From contig NZ_NKUG01000064.1 in the NCBI RefSeq assembly GCF_014845095.1, positions 1-51,394 on the forward strand: 51,394 nucleotides of DNA, written 5' to 3'. Source of the DNA: Methylobacterium bullatum (GTDB lineage: Bacteria > Pseudomonadota > Alphaproteobacteria > Rhizobiales > Beijerinckiaceae). How positions within the stretch are numbered: the first letter of the stretch is position 1; every line of letters starts with the position of its first letter. The notes under the pieces are model-generated. The model saw only the letters and a program-made list of their open reading frames with translations. It did no database searches and was not told where the DNA came from. Shown one piece after another: positions 1 through 10,427 of the stretch. The position numbers and the translations under genes were made by a program.

Positions 1-761
1 GCAAGGGCGGCGTCGGCAAGTCCACCACCGCCTGCAACCTCGCCCTCGCCCTCTCGGCGCAGGGGCTGAAGGTCGGGCTGCTCGATGCCGACATCTACGG
101 CCCCTCGGTGCCCAAGCTGTTCGGCCTCTCCGGCAAGCCGAAGGTGATCGAGGAGCGCCTGCTCGCGCCGATGGACGGCTACGGCATCAAGGTGATGTCC
201 ATCGGCTTCCTGATCGAGCCCGAGACGGCGATGATCTGGCGCGGCCCGATGGTGCAATCGGCCATCACCCAGATGCTGCGCGAGGTCGCCTGGGGCGAGC
301 TCGACATCCTCGTGGTCGACATGCCGCCCGGCACCGGCGACGCCCAGCTCACCATGGCCCAGGCGACGCCGCTTTCCGGGGCCGTCATCGTCTCGACGCC
401 GCAGGACCTGGCGCTGATCGACGCGCGGCGCGGGGTGACGATGTTCCGCAAGGTCTCGGTGCCGATCCTCGGCGTCATCGAGAACATGGCGACCTTCATC
501 TGCCCGAATTGCGGCCATGCCTCGCACATCTTCGGCCATGGCGGCGCGCGTGAGGAAGCGGCGCGGCTCGACGTGCCGTTCCTCGGCGAGATCCCCCTGA
601 ACATGACCATTCGCGAGACCTCCGATTCCGGTCGTCCCGTGGTGGCGGTGGACCCGGACGGGCCGCACGCGAAGGTTTATCGCGGCATCGCCGCCCAGCT
701 CTGGGCCAACCTCACCGGCGGGCCGGCCCCCCGCGCCGCGCCGCGCATCGTCATCGAGTAG
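1..761 (+). CDS. apbC: Mrp/NBP35-family Fe-S carrier P-loop ATPase, 5' truncated
   Basis: Cytosolic ATPase of the Mrp/ApbC family, which binds and transfers [4Fe-4S] clusters to apo-enzymes. The window opens inside the deviant Walker A loop (KGGVGKST, codons from base 3), so the start codon and the N-terminal domain common in this family lie outside. The 252 visible codons show DADIYGPS just after the P-loop, the VVDMPPGTGD motif, and a CxxC pair (TGC at 501-503 and 510-512) in the cluster-binding segment CPNCGHASHIFG. The frame is open to the TAG at 759-761. mobA starts 7 bp later, so the two may be co-transcribed. Family assignment is secure; the client proteins cannot be known from sequence. 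Confidence 0.93.
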   Translation, partial: KGGVGKSTTACNLALALSAQGLKVGLLDADIYGPSVPKLFGLSGKPKVIEERLLAPMDGYGIKVMSIGFLIEPETAMIWRGPMVQSAITQMLREVAWGELDILVVDMPPGTGDAQLTMAQATPLSGAVIVSTPQDLALIDARRGVTMFRKVSVPILGVIENMATFICPNCGHASHIFGHGGAREEAARLDVPFLGEIPLNMTIRETSDSGRPVVAVDPDGPHAKVYRGIAAQLWANLTGGPAPRAAPRIVIE

Positions 762-767
762 CCCGGC

Positions 768-1382
768 GTGGCGCCCGTGCTCGGGGTGGTTCTGGCCGGC
801 GGCCTGTCCCGCCGGATGGGCGGCGGCGACAAGCCGCTGAGACTCCTGGCGGGGCGCACCCTCCTCGACCGGGTGGTGGAGCGGTTCACGCCGCAATGCG
901 GTCTCGGCATCGTCCTCAACGCCAATGGCGACCCGGCCCGGTTCGCAGAATTCCCCGGTCCGGTCTTGCCGGACGGGGTGCCCGACAATCCGGGGCCGCT
1001 CGCCGGAATCCTCGCCGCCCTCGACTACGCCGCCGCGCGCCACTCCTCCGCAACGCATGTGGCCAGCGTCACGGGCGACGCGCCGTTCCTGCCCCTCGAC
1101 CTGGTGGACCGTCTCCGGACTGGCCTGTCCGGCGCGCCCATCGCCATGGCCTCCTCGGCCGGGCGAGAGCACTTCACCGTGGCGCTCTGGTCCGTGTCCC
1201 TGCGCGACGATCTCCGCGCCTCCCTCGTCGAGCGCGGCGAGCGCCGCGTCGGCGCATTCCTCCGCCGCCACGGTGCCGTGGCGGTGGACTGGCCGGCGGA
1301 CCCGGTCGACCCGTTCCTCAACGTCAACACGCCGGAGGATCTGGCGCTGGCGGAGGCGCTGCTTCGTCAGGCCGATCGGTGA
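768..1382 (+). CDS. mobA: Molybdenum cofactor guanylyltransferase MobA
   Basis: Transfers GMP from GTP to molybdopterin, giving the MGD form of the cofactor used by DMSO-reductase-family enzymes such as formate dehydrogenases. The 204-residue protein has the nucleotidyltransferase signature LAGGLSRRMGGGDKPL near residue 9, the segment NPGPLAGILAAL, the metal-binding TGDAPFLP and the C-terminal FLNVNTPEDL, all typical of MobA. Length fits the family. The start is GTG at 768, chosen because the signature lies only about eight residues in. It follows the Mrp gene by 6 bp and converges on the next gene with a 3-bp gap. Confidence 0.93.
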   Translation: MAPVLGVVLAGGLSRRMGGGDKPLRLLAGRTLLDRVVERFTPQCGLGIVLNANGDPARFAEFPGPVLPDGVPDNPGPLAGILAALDYAAARHSSATHVASVTGDAPFLPLDLVDRLRTGLSGAPIAMASSAGREHFTVALWSVSLRDDLRASLVERGERRVGAFLRRHGAVAVDWPADPVDPFLNVNTPEDLALAEALLRQADR

Positions 1383-1385
1383 TCG

Positions 1386-2474
1386 CTACGCAGGAGATGC
1401 GGGAAACCCGACCTGCGTCGGCTCGTAGCCCAGCATTTCGCCATGCGTGCAGACGGCTTGCGTGATGGCGATGCGCCCGGTCTCGTCTAGGCGTGCGACG
1501 CCTGTTTCCAGGTGACGGCGCCAGGAGGGACCTCGGCTCCACGCCTCGACCCAGGAGGCTGCCAGGGCAACGGGCTGGTTCCTGGCCAGGGCCGCGATCA
1601 GGAAGCTCGCCTGAGTCAGGTCCTTCGCCTGTTTCTCTCGCTCGGTCCGCTCGTTCGCCACGATGAGTTTGTGGACGGCGTAGCGCTCTGGAGCAGGCAC
1701 CGTGACCGAGATTCCGCCGGCATGGAGCAGCGTCGAGCGGACCGGGTCCCTGATGAGGAAATCGAGATAGCGAAGCGGCTGGGCGCTGACACCGCCGAGG
1801 GCCGGCATCGGGATGAGCGCCCCGGTCAGATCGTCCGAGCCGCGGTTCGAGACGAGAAACTCGACCCGAAACCCGTTGGCGTTCGCGAAAGCGCTCGTGC
1901 GGTCCGGCCGCGACAGGTTCGGCACCGGACGGAAGCTCGCATCCACGGCCTGAAGTTCCTCGTGAACGGGAGGCATGCTCTCTCCGATCGCGACCGAGAT
2001 GCCGTAATCCTGTGCGAGATCGATGTCGCCGGTCCTGAGCGCTCTCATCGGGCGCTCTCCGACGAGGCCCGGATAGGTCTGGAACGCCACCGTGCCGACC
2101 AGAACTCCGCGCAGCCGAAAGAAGCCTGCCTGCGCCAGACGTTCGACGACCCGGCCCGTCAGGGCGTCCGCTGTCGGAAACCCGGCGCTCCGCAACATCC
2201 GAACCGCGTCGATACGGGTGCGGTAATCGACTCGTTGGCGGTCATGGGCCTCGACTCGCCGCGTGGTCTCGGAATCCGCCACCGTGCCGACATAGCGGTT
2301 GGACTTCGTGCCGGTGGCGGCATCGTAGCCCTGGTAGTACCAGTATTCGCGCGCCTTGATGGTGCGCTTGATGAACTTGCCGTTCTCCGGAAAGTCGCGG
2401 TCGAACTCCGCATCGGCGCAGCGCTGATTGAGATCGGCGAAGACCGTCTGCGCGGCGGCATCGATGGACGGCAT
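1386..2474 (-). CDS. GSU2403-type nucleotidyltransferase-fold protein (NTP_transf_8)
   Basis: A 362-residue protein resembling the GSU2403/NTP_transf_8 family of nucleotidyltransferase-fold proteins, whose substrates are unknown. The fold signature is visible: VLVGTVAF (residues 124-131) followed by TGDIDLA (148-154), with Asp150 and Asp152 as likely metal ligands. The N-terminal part (FIKRTIKAREYWYYQGYD) and the C-terminal PAPERYAVHKLIVANER also look family-like. It sits as a single minus-strand gene, tail to tail with mobA, and is separated from the gyrA-coaD-ppi group by a strong terminator. A perfect 14-bp inverted repeat lies 12 bp upstream of its ATG. A toxin-like or RNA-modifying role is possible but not shown. 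Confidence 0.8.
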   Translation of the reverse strand: MPSIDAAAQTVFADLNQRCADAEFDRDFPENGKFIKRTIKAREYWYYQGYDAATGTKSNRYVGTVADSETTRRVEAHDRQRVDYRTRIDAVRMLRSAGFPTADALTGRVVERLAQAGFFRLRGVLVGTVAFQTYPGLVGERPMRALRTGDIDLAQDYGISVAIGESMPPVHEELQAVDASFRPVPNLSRPDRTSAFANANGFRVEFLVSNRGSDDLTGALIPMPALGGVSAQPLRYLDFLIRDPVRSTLLHAGGISVTVPAPERYAVHKLIVANERTEREKQAKDLTQASFLIAALARNQPVALAASWVEAWSRGPSWRRHLETGVARLDETGRIAITQAVCTHGEMLGYEPTQVGFPASPA

Positions 2475-2485
2475 GGCTCGTACCT

Positions 2486-2519
2486 GCGTTACAGGAAAAT
2501 CGCCGTTTTCCTGTAACGC
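2486..2519. promoter_or_regulatory. Perfect 14-bp inverted repeat upstream of the nucleotidyltransferase gene
   Basis: Left arm GCGTTACAGGAAAA (2486-2499), 6-bp spacer (2500-2505), right arm TTTTCCTGTAACGC (2506-2519), with no mismatch. The centre is about 28 bp from the ATG at 2474, where an operator or an autoregulatory site would lie. It could also fold as an RNA hairpin in the leader. No regulator gene adjoins it. Confidence 0.65.
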
Positions 2520-2543
2520 GCGGGGCTGAGCCCCACAAACGAG

Positions 2544-2580
2544 AAAGGGCGTCCGCGCGGGTCACGCGCGGACGCCCTTT
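2544..2580 (-). terminator. Rho-independent terminator, 16-bp stem
   Basis: Perfect 16-bp stem (2544-2559 with 2565-2580) and a 5-nt loop. A-rich ends on one side and T-rich ends on the other could make it work in both directions. It lies 19 bp past the stop of ppiB on the minus strand and closes the gyrA-side gene group. Confidence 0.85.
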
Positions 2581-2599
2581 TCATGGACAGGCTGTCGGA

Positions 2600-3058
2600 T
2601 CAGGCGGTGCCGACCGTGGCCTTGACGATCTTGTCCGGCGAGCGGGGCGGCTCGCCCTTGTTGAGGCTGTCCACCACGTCCATGCCTTCGGTCACCTTGC
2701 CCCAGACGGTGTATTGCTTGTCGAGGAAGCGGGCGTCGCCGAAGCAGAGGAAGAACTGCGAATTGGCCGAATGCGGGAAGTTGGTGCGGGCCATCGAGCA
2801 GGTGCCGCGCACATGCGGCTCGTCGTTGAACTCGGCCTTCAGGTCCGGCAGGTCGGAACCGCCCGAGCCGGTGCCCGTCGGGTCGCCGGTCTGGGCCATG
2901 AACCCGTCGATGACGCGGTGGAACGGCACGCCGTCGTAGAATCCCTGTCCCGCCAGCGTCTTGAGGCGCTCGACATGGTTGGGGGCGAGATCGGGGCGCA
3001 GCCCGATGACGACGCGGCCCTTGGTGGTTTCGAGGATGAGGGTTTCGGTATCGGCCAT
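2600..3058 (-). CDS. ppiB: Cytosolic cyclophilin-type peptidyl-prolyl cis-trans isomerase
   Basis: Isomerises X-Pro peptide bonds during protein folding. The 152 residues make a single cyclophilin domain: FHRVIDGFMAQTGDP holds the catalytic Arg and the FMAQ core, followed by ANSQFFLCF and the C-terminal YTVWGKVTEGMDVVD. There is no signal peptide, so it should be cytosolic, unlike its neighbour at 3560-4126. The ATG at 3058 is preceded by a strong AAGGAG site embedded in the end of the upstream gene, which ends only 4 bp before it. It is the last gene of the coaD-side group and is followed by a strong terminator. Confidence 0.95.
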   Translation of the reverse strand: MADTETLILETTKGRVVIGLRPDLAPNHVERLKTLAGQGFYDGVPFHRVIDGFMAQTGDPTGTGSGGSDLPDLKAEFNDEPHVRGTCSMARTNFPHSANSQFFLCFGDARFLDKQYTVWGKVTEGMDVVDSLNKGEPPRSPDKIVKATVGTA

Positions 3059-3062
3059 GGGG

Positions 3063-3563
3063 TCAGACTCCTTGTCCCTGGGGACCTTGGTAGATGAACC
3101 GCAGGGCGATCGGGCGCCCCGCGATGGCGGCGCCGAGCGCCGGCGTGATCGCGACCGGCGTGCAGCGCCGGATCGCGTCGAGGGTCGAGCGGGTCAGGAT
3201 GTCCCTGCCGCGCTGATCGGCATTCTGCATCGAGAAGGTGATGCGAGGCTCGCCGATGACGGACCCGTCGCGGCGGAGCGCGAAACGGGCGGTGATCTCG
3301 GTACGCGGGAAGCCGGCGAGGCCCTGCGGCACCTCCCAGCAGGCGGCGAGTCGGGGGTAGAGCTCTTGGAGCGTGTTGGCCGGACTCGCGGCGATACCGC
3401 CCTCCGGGGCCTGCACCGTGGAGCGCAGGGACGCGGGCGGCGTCAGCGGCAGTCCGGCTCCCGCCAGGGCGGCCGATGCAAAACCCGCCGCGAGCGGGAT
3501 GGCGACCGCCGACGCGGCGACGGCGAGGCGCGTCGGGCGCCTCACTGTCGCGCCTCCGGTCAT
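3063..3563 (-). CDS. Small exported protein with a TonB/TolA C-terminal-like domain
   Basis: A 166-residue protein of unknown role. An N-terminal hydrophobic segment after several Arg residues (about residues 13-35) looks like a signal peptide or membrane anchor. The region from about residue 65 (LQELYPRLAACWEVP, then TARFALRRDGSV, then DAIRRCTPV) matches the pattern of TonB/TolA C-terminal domains, in which a conserved Cys pair flanks the fold. Its ATG overlaps the stop of the exported cyclophilin gene as ATGA (3560-3563), and it ends 4 bp before ppiB, so it belongs to the same operon. It lacks the long linker of true TonB or TolA, so energy transduction is unlikely. A periplasmic scaffold role is one guess. 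Confidence 0.7.
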   Translation of the reverse strand: MTGGATVRRPTRLAVAASAVAIPLAAGFASAALAGAGLPLTPPASLRSTVQAPEGGIAASPANTLQELYPRLAACWEVPQGLAGFPRTEITARFALRRDGSVIGEPRITFSMQNADQRGRDILTRSTLDAIRRCTPVAITPALGAAIAGRPIALRFIYQGPQGQGV

Positions 3564-4126
3564 TTCGCGCCTTGGGCCATCTGCATCTTCACGATCTTGT
3601 CCGGGTTCTGGACCGCGCCGCCCGGAGCGCCCGCCGCCGCCTTCTTGATCTTGTCGACGACCTCCATCCCGGAGGAGACCAGTCCGATCACGGTATACTG
3701 GCCGTTCAGGAACGGCGCGTCGCCGAGGCAGATGAAGAACTGCGAGTTCGCCGAGTTCGGATCCGACGAGCGGGCCATGCCGAGCGTGCCGCGCCGGAAC
3801 GGCGATTGGGAGAATTCGGCCGGGATGTTCGGCAGGGAGGAACCGCCGGTGCCGTTGCCCTTCGGGTCGCCGGTCTGGGCCATGAACCCGTCCATGACGC
3901 GATGGAACTTCAGCCCGTCATAGAAGCCCTTCTTGATGAGGGTCTTCAGCTGGGCCACGTGCTGCGGCGCGAGATCGGGGCGCAGCTCGATGGTGACGCG
4001 GCCGTCCTTGGTGTCGAGATAGACCGTGTTGTCGTCCGCCGCCCGTGCCACGGGCGCGAACCCGATCATGGCGGCAAGCGCCAGGGACAGGAAGGCGGTC
4101 CGCCGATGGAGGGTCCGATGAGTCAT
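3560..4126 (-). CDS. ppiA: Exported cyclophilin-type peptidyl-prolyl cis-trans isomerase
   Basis: A 188-residue cyclophilin with an N-terminal signal peptide (MTHRTLHRRTAFLSLALAAM, ending near APVARA at about residue 31), so it is expected in the periplasm. The catalytic core FHRVMDGFMAQTGDP and ANSQFFICLG are intact. The start ATG at 4126 is chosen because it opens exactly at the signal peptide; the frame runs further upstream only as overlap with coaD. It lies 44 bp after coaD and overlaps the TonB-like gene by 4 bp. gyrA-coaD-ppi-ppi is a recurrent order in Rhizobiales. Confidence 0.93.
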   Translation of the reverse strand: MTHRTLHRRTAFLSLALAAMIGFAPVARAADDNTVYLDTKDGRVTIELRPDLAPQHVAQLKTLIKKGFYDGLKFHRVMDGFMAQTGDPKGNGTGGSSLPNIPAEFSQSPFRRGTLGMARSSDPNSANSQFFICLGDAPFLNGQYTVIGLVSSGMEVVDKIKKAAAGAPGGAVQNPDKIVKMQMAQGAK

Positions 4127-4170
4127 GAGGGGGCGGTCTCCGGTCCGTTGAAGGAGGTGGATGGAAGGGA

Positions 4171-4671
4171 TCAGGCTTGCGCGAAGCGCGCGGCGAGCCG
4201 TTCCGCCACGAGGGGAGGAACGAAGGGCGAGACATCGCCGCCCATGGCCGCGATCTGGCGCACCAGGGTGGCGGTGATCGGCCGAACGCCGGTGGAGGCG
4301 GGCAGGAACACGGTCTGCACCTCCGGCGCCATGGCGCCGTTCATGCCGGCGAGCTGCATCTCGTAGTCGAGATCCGTGCCGTCGCGCAGGCCGCGGATGA
4401 AGATGCTCGCGCCCGAGCGCCGTGCGGCCGACACCGCCAGATCGCCGAACGTGACGATGTCGAGGCTGGCGCCTTCGGCCTCCGCCAGGGGCGCGCAGGT
4501 CGCTTGCAGCAGATCCGCCCGTTCCTCGGGCGAGAACATGGGGGCCTTGCCCGGATGCACGCCGATGGCGATCACCAGGTGCTGCACGAGCCGGCATGCC
4601 TGACGGATGACGTCGAGGTGTCCGTTCGTGACCGGATCGAAAGAGCCAGCGTAGAGCGCGGTGCGGATCAT
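4171..4671 (-). CDS. coaD: Phosphopantetheine adenylyltransferase
   Basis: Catalyses the penultimate step of coenzyme A synthesis, from 4'-phosphopantetheine and ATP to dephospho-CoA. The 166-residue protein has the nucleotidyltransferase motif SFDPVTNGH (residues 10-18, His18 catalytic), [14 protein letters not shown] and the C-terminal [10 protein letters not shown], which replaces the more usual ISSTLVR. ATG 4671 is preferred to an upstream in-frame start at 4722, since family members begin a few residues before the SFDP motif. It is the first of four closely packed minus-strand genes (coaD, ppiA, TonB-like, ppiB). Confidence 0.96.
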   Translation of the reverse strand: MIRTALYAGSFDPVTNGHLDVIRQACRLVQHLVIAIGVHPGKAPMFSPEERADLLQATCAPLAEAEGASLDIVTFGDLAVSAARRSGASIFIRGLRDGTDLDYEMQLAGMNGAMAPEVQTVFLPASTGVRPITATLVRQIAAMGGDVSPFVPPLVAERLAARFAQA

Positions 4672-5115
4672 CACCGGTGGGCGTAGAGCATTTCGCCCCG
4701 AAACGGAACCGCCCGCGACCATCCCGGCGCGCTCGGGGGCTCCCGGCGATCGAGCGGCGCACGAAAAAAGGCGGATGCCCCGATGGAGCGCCCGCCCGAA
4801 GTTTCGGTCTTCGAAGTCTGGTCGACGACGTCCGGCTTATGGATTCGCCAAGCGAGGTGCCGGAACGGCAGAGCCTTTTCGCAACTCCACGCTGCGCCGA
4901 ACGTCTCGTTCGGTCCGGCGCGGACGATGGAGCGATATCTCTCTGGGGCCGAACTTATCCGTGCACCGCGGCGCCGGATATGACTTGGCTGCAACACCGA
5001 AGATCAGTGACCGAAACGAGAATGCCGGCCAAGTCTTGCGACATGACCGGCATTCGGGTCGAAAGTTTTCAGACTGATTCCGAATGATTCCAGATCAGTT
5101 GGAATAAGGCCTCTT
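4672..5115. other. Intergenic region between gyrA and coaD (444 bp)
   Basis: No convincing gene. The region contains an inverted repeat at 5020-5055 (9-bp arms, 18-bp spacer). A coaD promoter is presumably here, but I cannot place a clear -35/-10 pair. Confidence 0.5.
5020..5055. repeat. Inverted repeat with 9-bp arms downstream of gyrA
   Basis: Arms GAATGCCGG (5020-5028) and CCGGCATTC (5047-5055), spacer 18 bp, about 60 bp past the gyrA stop. It may be part of a terminator or an operator for coaD. There is no T-run. Confidence 0.4.
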
Positions 5116-7872
<2,757 letters not shown>

Positions 7873-8230
7873 GGTCTTCGATCTCTGCCTGTGACGGTCC
7901 CGGCGGGCCGGGTCCGCGTGGAGCGACGGGCGCTAGGGAAAGTGGGGGGCGGGGCGTTCCGCGTGGCCTCGAAAAGGCCGGCCGCGTCACGTTCCGTCTC
8001 AAGCGTCCTTCATACGCCATCCAATCCCGCCGCGCCACCGCCGCACGTCGCGACGACAGCGACAAACCCCATGCGTCGCAAGCGTTTGCGACGCCGATTT
8101 CAGCCCCTGTGGAGCCGTCGCCCTCCATCCCCATCCCCGGACGGCCGGGGCGTCGGCGGAACCCTATCCGGGCGCTGGCTCGGAATGCCACAAGGCGACC
8201 CGAAAAGCCGGGATCGGCGCGTCGTGCCGC
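7873..8230. other. Upstream region of gyrA (358 bp), no gene seen
   Basis: No coding sequence that I can support. It holds a 9-bp-arm stem-loop (8073-8094) and a small GC-rich hairpin (8135-8150, CCCCGG arms), which may end the YciI-like gene. The gyrA promoter should lie here. Confidence 0.5.
8073..8094. repeat. Stem-loop, 9-bp perfect arms, upstream of gyrA
   Basis: Arms GCGTCGCAA (8073-8081) and TTGCGACGC (8086-8094) with a 4-nt loop, about 200 bp before the gyrA start. It could be a supercoiling-sensitive promoter element, a leader hairpin or a weak terminator; sequence alone does not decide. Confidence 0.45.
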
Positions 8231-8605
8231 TCACCCCGCCATAGCCCCGGCGAAATCGGACATCTCGTAGAGCGGCCGGATCTCGATCTCGCTCGGGCCG
8301 GGCATCGGGTTGGGACAGCGCTTCACCCAGTCCAGCGCTTCCTCCATGTCCTTCACCTGCCAGAGCCAGAAGCCGGCGACCAGTTCCCCGGTCGCGGCGA
8401 AGGGACCGTCGCTGACGGTGCGGGTGGCGCCGTCGAAGGCGACCCGCTTGCCCTTGGCGGAGGGGTGCAGGCCCTCGCCGGCGAGCAGGATGCCGGCCTT
8501 GGCGAGTTCTCCGTTGAACGCGCCCATGGCGGTGAGCAGGTCGAGGGAGGGCATGATCCCCGCCTCGCTGTCTGTGGTCGCCTTGACCAGAACCATGACG
8601 CGCAT
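8231..8605 (-). CDS. YciI-like (DGPF-domain) protein
   Basis: A 124-residue protein with the ferredoxin-like YCII/DGPF fold. It opens MRVMVLVKAT and carries VSDGPFAATGELVAGFWLW, the DGPF motif, near residues 64-82. The family is often found beside ECF sigma factors, but none is present here, and its biochemical role is unknown. ATG 8605 is chosen because the domain begins at once; an in-frame start at 8644 adds only unrelated residues. It is divergent from the HAD gene across a 127-bp shared upstream region. Confidence 0.87.
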   Translation of the reverse strand: MRVMVLVKATTDSEAGIMPSLDLLTAMGAFNGELAKAGILLAGEGLHPSAKGKRVAFDGATRTVSDGPFAATGELVAGFWLWQVKDMEEALDWVKRCPNPMPGPSEIEIRPLYEMSDFAGAMAG

Positions 8606-8732
8606 CGATTCGGCTCCCCTGCTCGATCGAGCCCATGGAAGCACGAAGGCACGGTTCGTGTGAACTCACAGACCGCTGGGCCGGTTACCCGACGCCATCG
8701 ATCCCGCCGCATCCATCGACAGGGGCAAAGTC

Positions 8733-9425
8733 ATGCTCACTCGCCCGAAAGCCGTCGCTTTCGACATCATCGGCACCGTGTTCAGCATGGAGCCGATGCG
8801 GCCCGCCCTGGTGGCGATGGGCCTGCCGCCGCTCGCCCTGGACTTCCTCTACACCGCCGGCCTGCGGGATATGTTCGCCCTGGCGGCGACCGGCACCTTC
8901 GCGCCGTTCCAGTCCGTCCTGTCGGGGTGCCTGGACGAGGTGCTCGCCATGCACGGCCTCTCCGCCTCGCTGGAGGACAGGAATGCGGTGGTCGGCATGA
9001 TGAAGGCTCTTCCGCCGCACGAGGACGCCAAGGCGGCATTCGAGGTTCTTGCCGATTCCGGCATCCGGGTCTTCGCCCTGAGCAACGGCGCGGCCGCCAC
9101 CACGACGGGACTGCTCCGCGCGGCAGGCATGGAAGGGCTCGTGGAGCGGGTTCTCTCCGTCGAGGACGTGAAGCTGTCCAAGCCGCGCGCCGAGGTCTAT
9201 TGCCACGCCACGCGGGCCGCCGTCCTCGCTCCGGGCGACATGGCGATGATCGCAACCCACCCCTGGGACCTCCACGGCGCCAGGATGGCCGGCCTCATGA
9301 CCGGCTACGTCGCTCGGGGTGTGCCGTACTCACCAGCACTTGAGCCGCCGGACCTGACCGGGGAGACCCTGCTGGAGGTCGCATCGGCGATGGCGCGGCT
9401 CGCGCCGTCGCAACCCGACGCCTGA
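8733..9425 (+). CDS. HAD-superfamily hydrolase, haloacid dehalogenase type II-like
   Basis: A 230-residue HAD protein. Motif I is AFDIIGTVF with nucleophile Asp11; the second Asp used by HAD phosphatases is replaced by Ile13, as in L-2-haloacid dehalogenases. Motif II is FALSNGA, motif III Lys lies in DVKLSKPRAEVY, and the motif IV region reads ATHPWDLHGARMAGL. This favours a C2-cap dehalogenase-like enzyme acting on small 2-haloacids or a related substrate, though dehalogenation itself is not proven. It is a stand-alone gene with its own upstream region. Confidence 0.85.
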   Translation: MLTRPKAVAFDIIGTVFSMEPMRPALVAMGLPPLALDFLYTAGLRDMFALAATGTFAPFQSVLSGCLDEVLAMHGLSASLEDRNAVVGMMKALPPHEDAKAAFEVLADSGIRVFALSNGAAATTTGLLRAAGMEGLVERVLSVEDVKLSKPRAEVYCHATRAAVLAPGDMAMIATHPWDLHGARMAGLMTGYVARGVPYSPALEPPDLTGETLLEVASAMARLAPSQPDA

Positions 9426-9676
9426 TGCCTGTTGTCTATCGGGGAGCCCGTCCGTCCGCTCCGTGAGCGGCTGCTGGAGTCACCCATCTGCTCTACGTCT
9501 GTTCCTCGGTTCACGAGGGGGCGATATGAGGCTCAACGGCACTCCCTCTCCTTCCAGGAAAGGGGACCCGCGCTGTCCGCGAGATATGTGACTATCGTAG
9601 CCGTGAGCGGACTTGGTGGAGGCCGATACACAATGCGTCCTGTCTGTCGGATGCCGACGACGGGAACGGCAGATCC

Positions 9677-10246
9677 CTAGAACGGGATATCGTCGTCGAG
9701 GTCGTAATTGGGCTTCGACGAAGCCGCCGCCGGCCGACGCTCGCCGCCCGAGGAACGGCCGCCGCCGTATTCGCCGCCGCGATCGCCGCCCCGGTCTCCC
9801 CCGCGGTCTCCGCCACGGCCGCCGCCGTAATCGCCGCCGCGGCTGATCTGGCCGCCGCCCTCGTCGTCGGCGCCCATCTCTCCGCCGCCGCCGCTGCGAC
9901 CGTCGAGGAGCGTGAGTTCACCGCGGAAGCGCTGAAGAACCACCTCGGTGGTGTATTTCTCCACGCCGGACTGGTCCGCCCATTTCCGGGTCTGGAGCTG
10001 GCCCTCGATATAGACCTTCGAGCCCTTGCGCAGGTACTGCTCGGCCACGCGGGCGAGGTTCTCGTTGTAGATCACCACCGCATGCCACTCGGTCTTTTCC
10101 TTGCGCTCGCCCGACGCCTTATCCTTCCAGGACTCGGACGTGGCGATGCGCAGGTTGACCACGGGATCGCCGGAGGCGAGGCGCCGGGTCTCGGGGTCGC
10201 GCCCGAGATTGCCCACCAAAATCACCTTGTTGACGCTGCCGGCCAT
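9677..10246 (-). CDS. ssb: Single-stranded DNA-binding protein SSB
   Basis: Coats single-stranded DNA in replication, recombination and repair. The 189-residue protein has an OB fold ([15 protein letters not shown] to about residue 112), a long Gly/Arg/Asp-rich linker with repeated GGDR units, and the acidic tip DLDDDIPF that binds partner proteins. ATG 10246 is chosen because [10 protein letters not shown] is the canonical SSB start and AGGAGAG lies just upstream; the longer frame to 10372 is not SSB-like. An alphaproteobacterial SOS box lies about 135 bp upstream, suggesting LexA control. Confidence 0.97.
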   Translation of the reverse strand: MAGSVNKVILVGNLGRDPETRRLASGDPVVNLRIATSESWKDKASGERKEKTEWHAVVIYNENLARVAEQYLRKGSKVYIEGQLQTRKWADQSGVEKYTTEVVLQRFRGELTLLDGRSGGGGEMGADDEGGGQISRGGDYGGGRGGDRGGDRGGDRGGEYGGGRSSGGERRPAAASSKPNYDLDDDIPF

Positions 10247-10380
10247 GCCGCTCTCCTCTCGATCGATCTCACTGACGGAAAGGGCCTCACACGCCGTCCG
10301 TCCCGTTGGCCCTTCATGAACTTCGGACAGGCGGCCCGCAATCGGGAGGGCGAATTTGTCCCCACCGATCACAGGTCGAT

Positions 10381-10395
10381 GTTCTATCTTTGTTC
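10381..10395 (-). promoter_or_regulatory. Putative LexA (SOS) box upstream of ssb
   Basis: The sequence GTTC-TATCTTT-GTTC matches exactly the direct-repeat LexA operator (GTTC-N7-GTTC) known from Alphaproteobacteria. It lies between ssb and the oxidoreductase gene, upstream of ssb on the minus strand and just past the stop of the oxidoreductase. Confidence 0.72.
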
Positions 10396-10427
10396 GTTTT
10401 GACGCGCAAGGATCGCGCGCCTGGCCG

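Noticed and set aside
3560..4762. Extending the exported cyclophilin upstream to give a 400-residue protein
   Set aside because: The extra 212 codons overlap coaD and encode Arg-rich antisense-like sequence; the signal peptide at 4126 gives the correct start.
8733..9425. HAD-family phosphatase
   Set aside because: Motif I lacks the second Asp needed by HAD phosphatases (Ile13 instead), which fits dehalogenase-type enzymes better.
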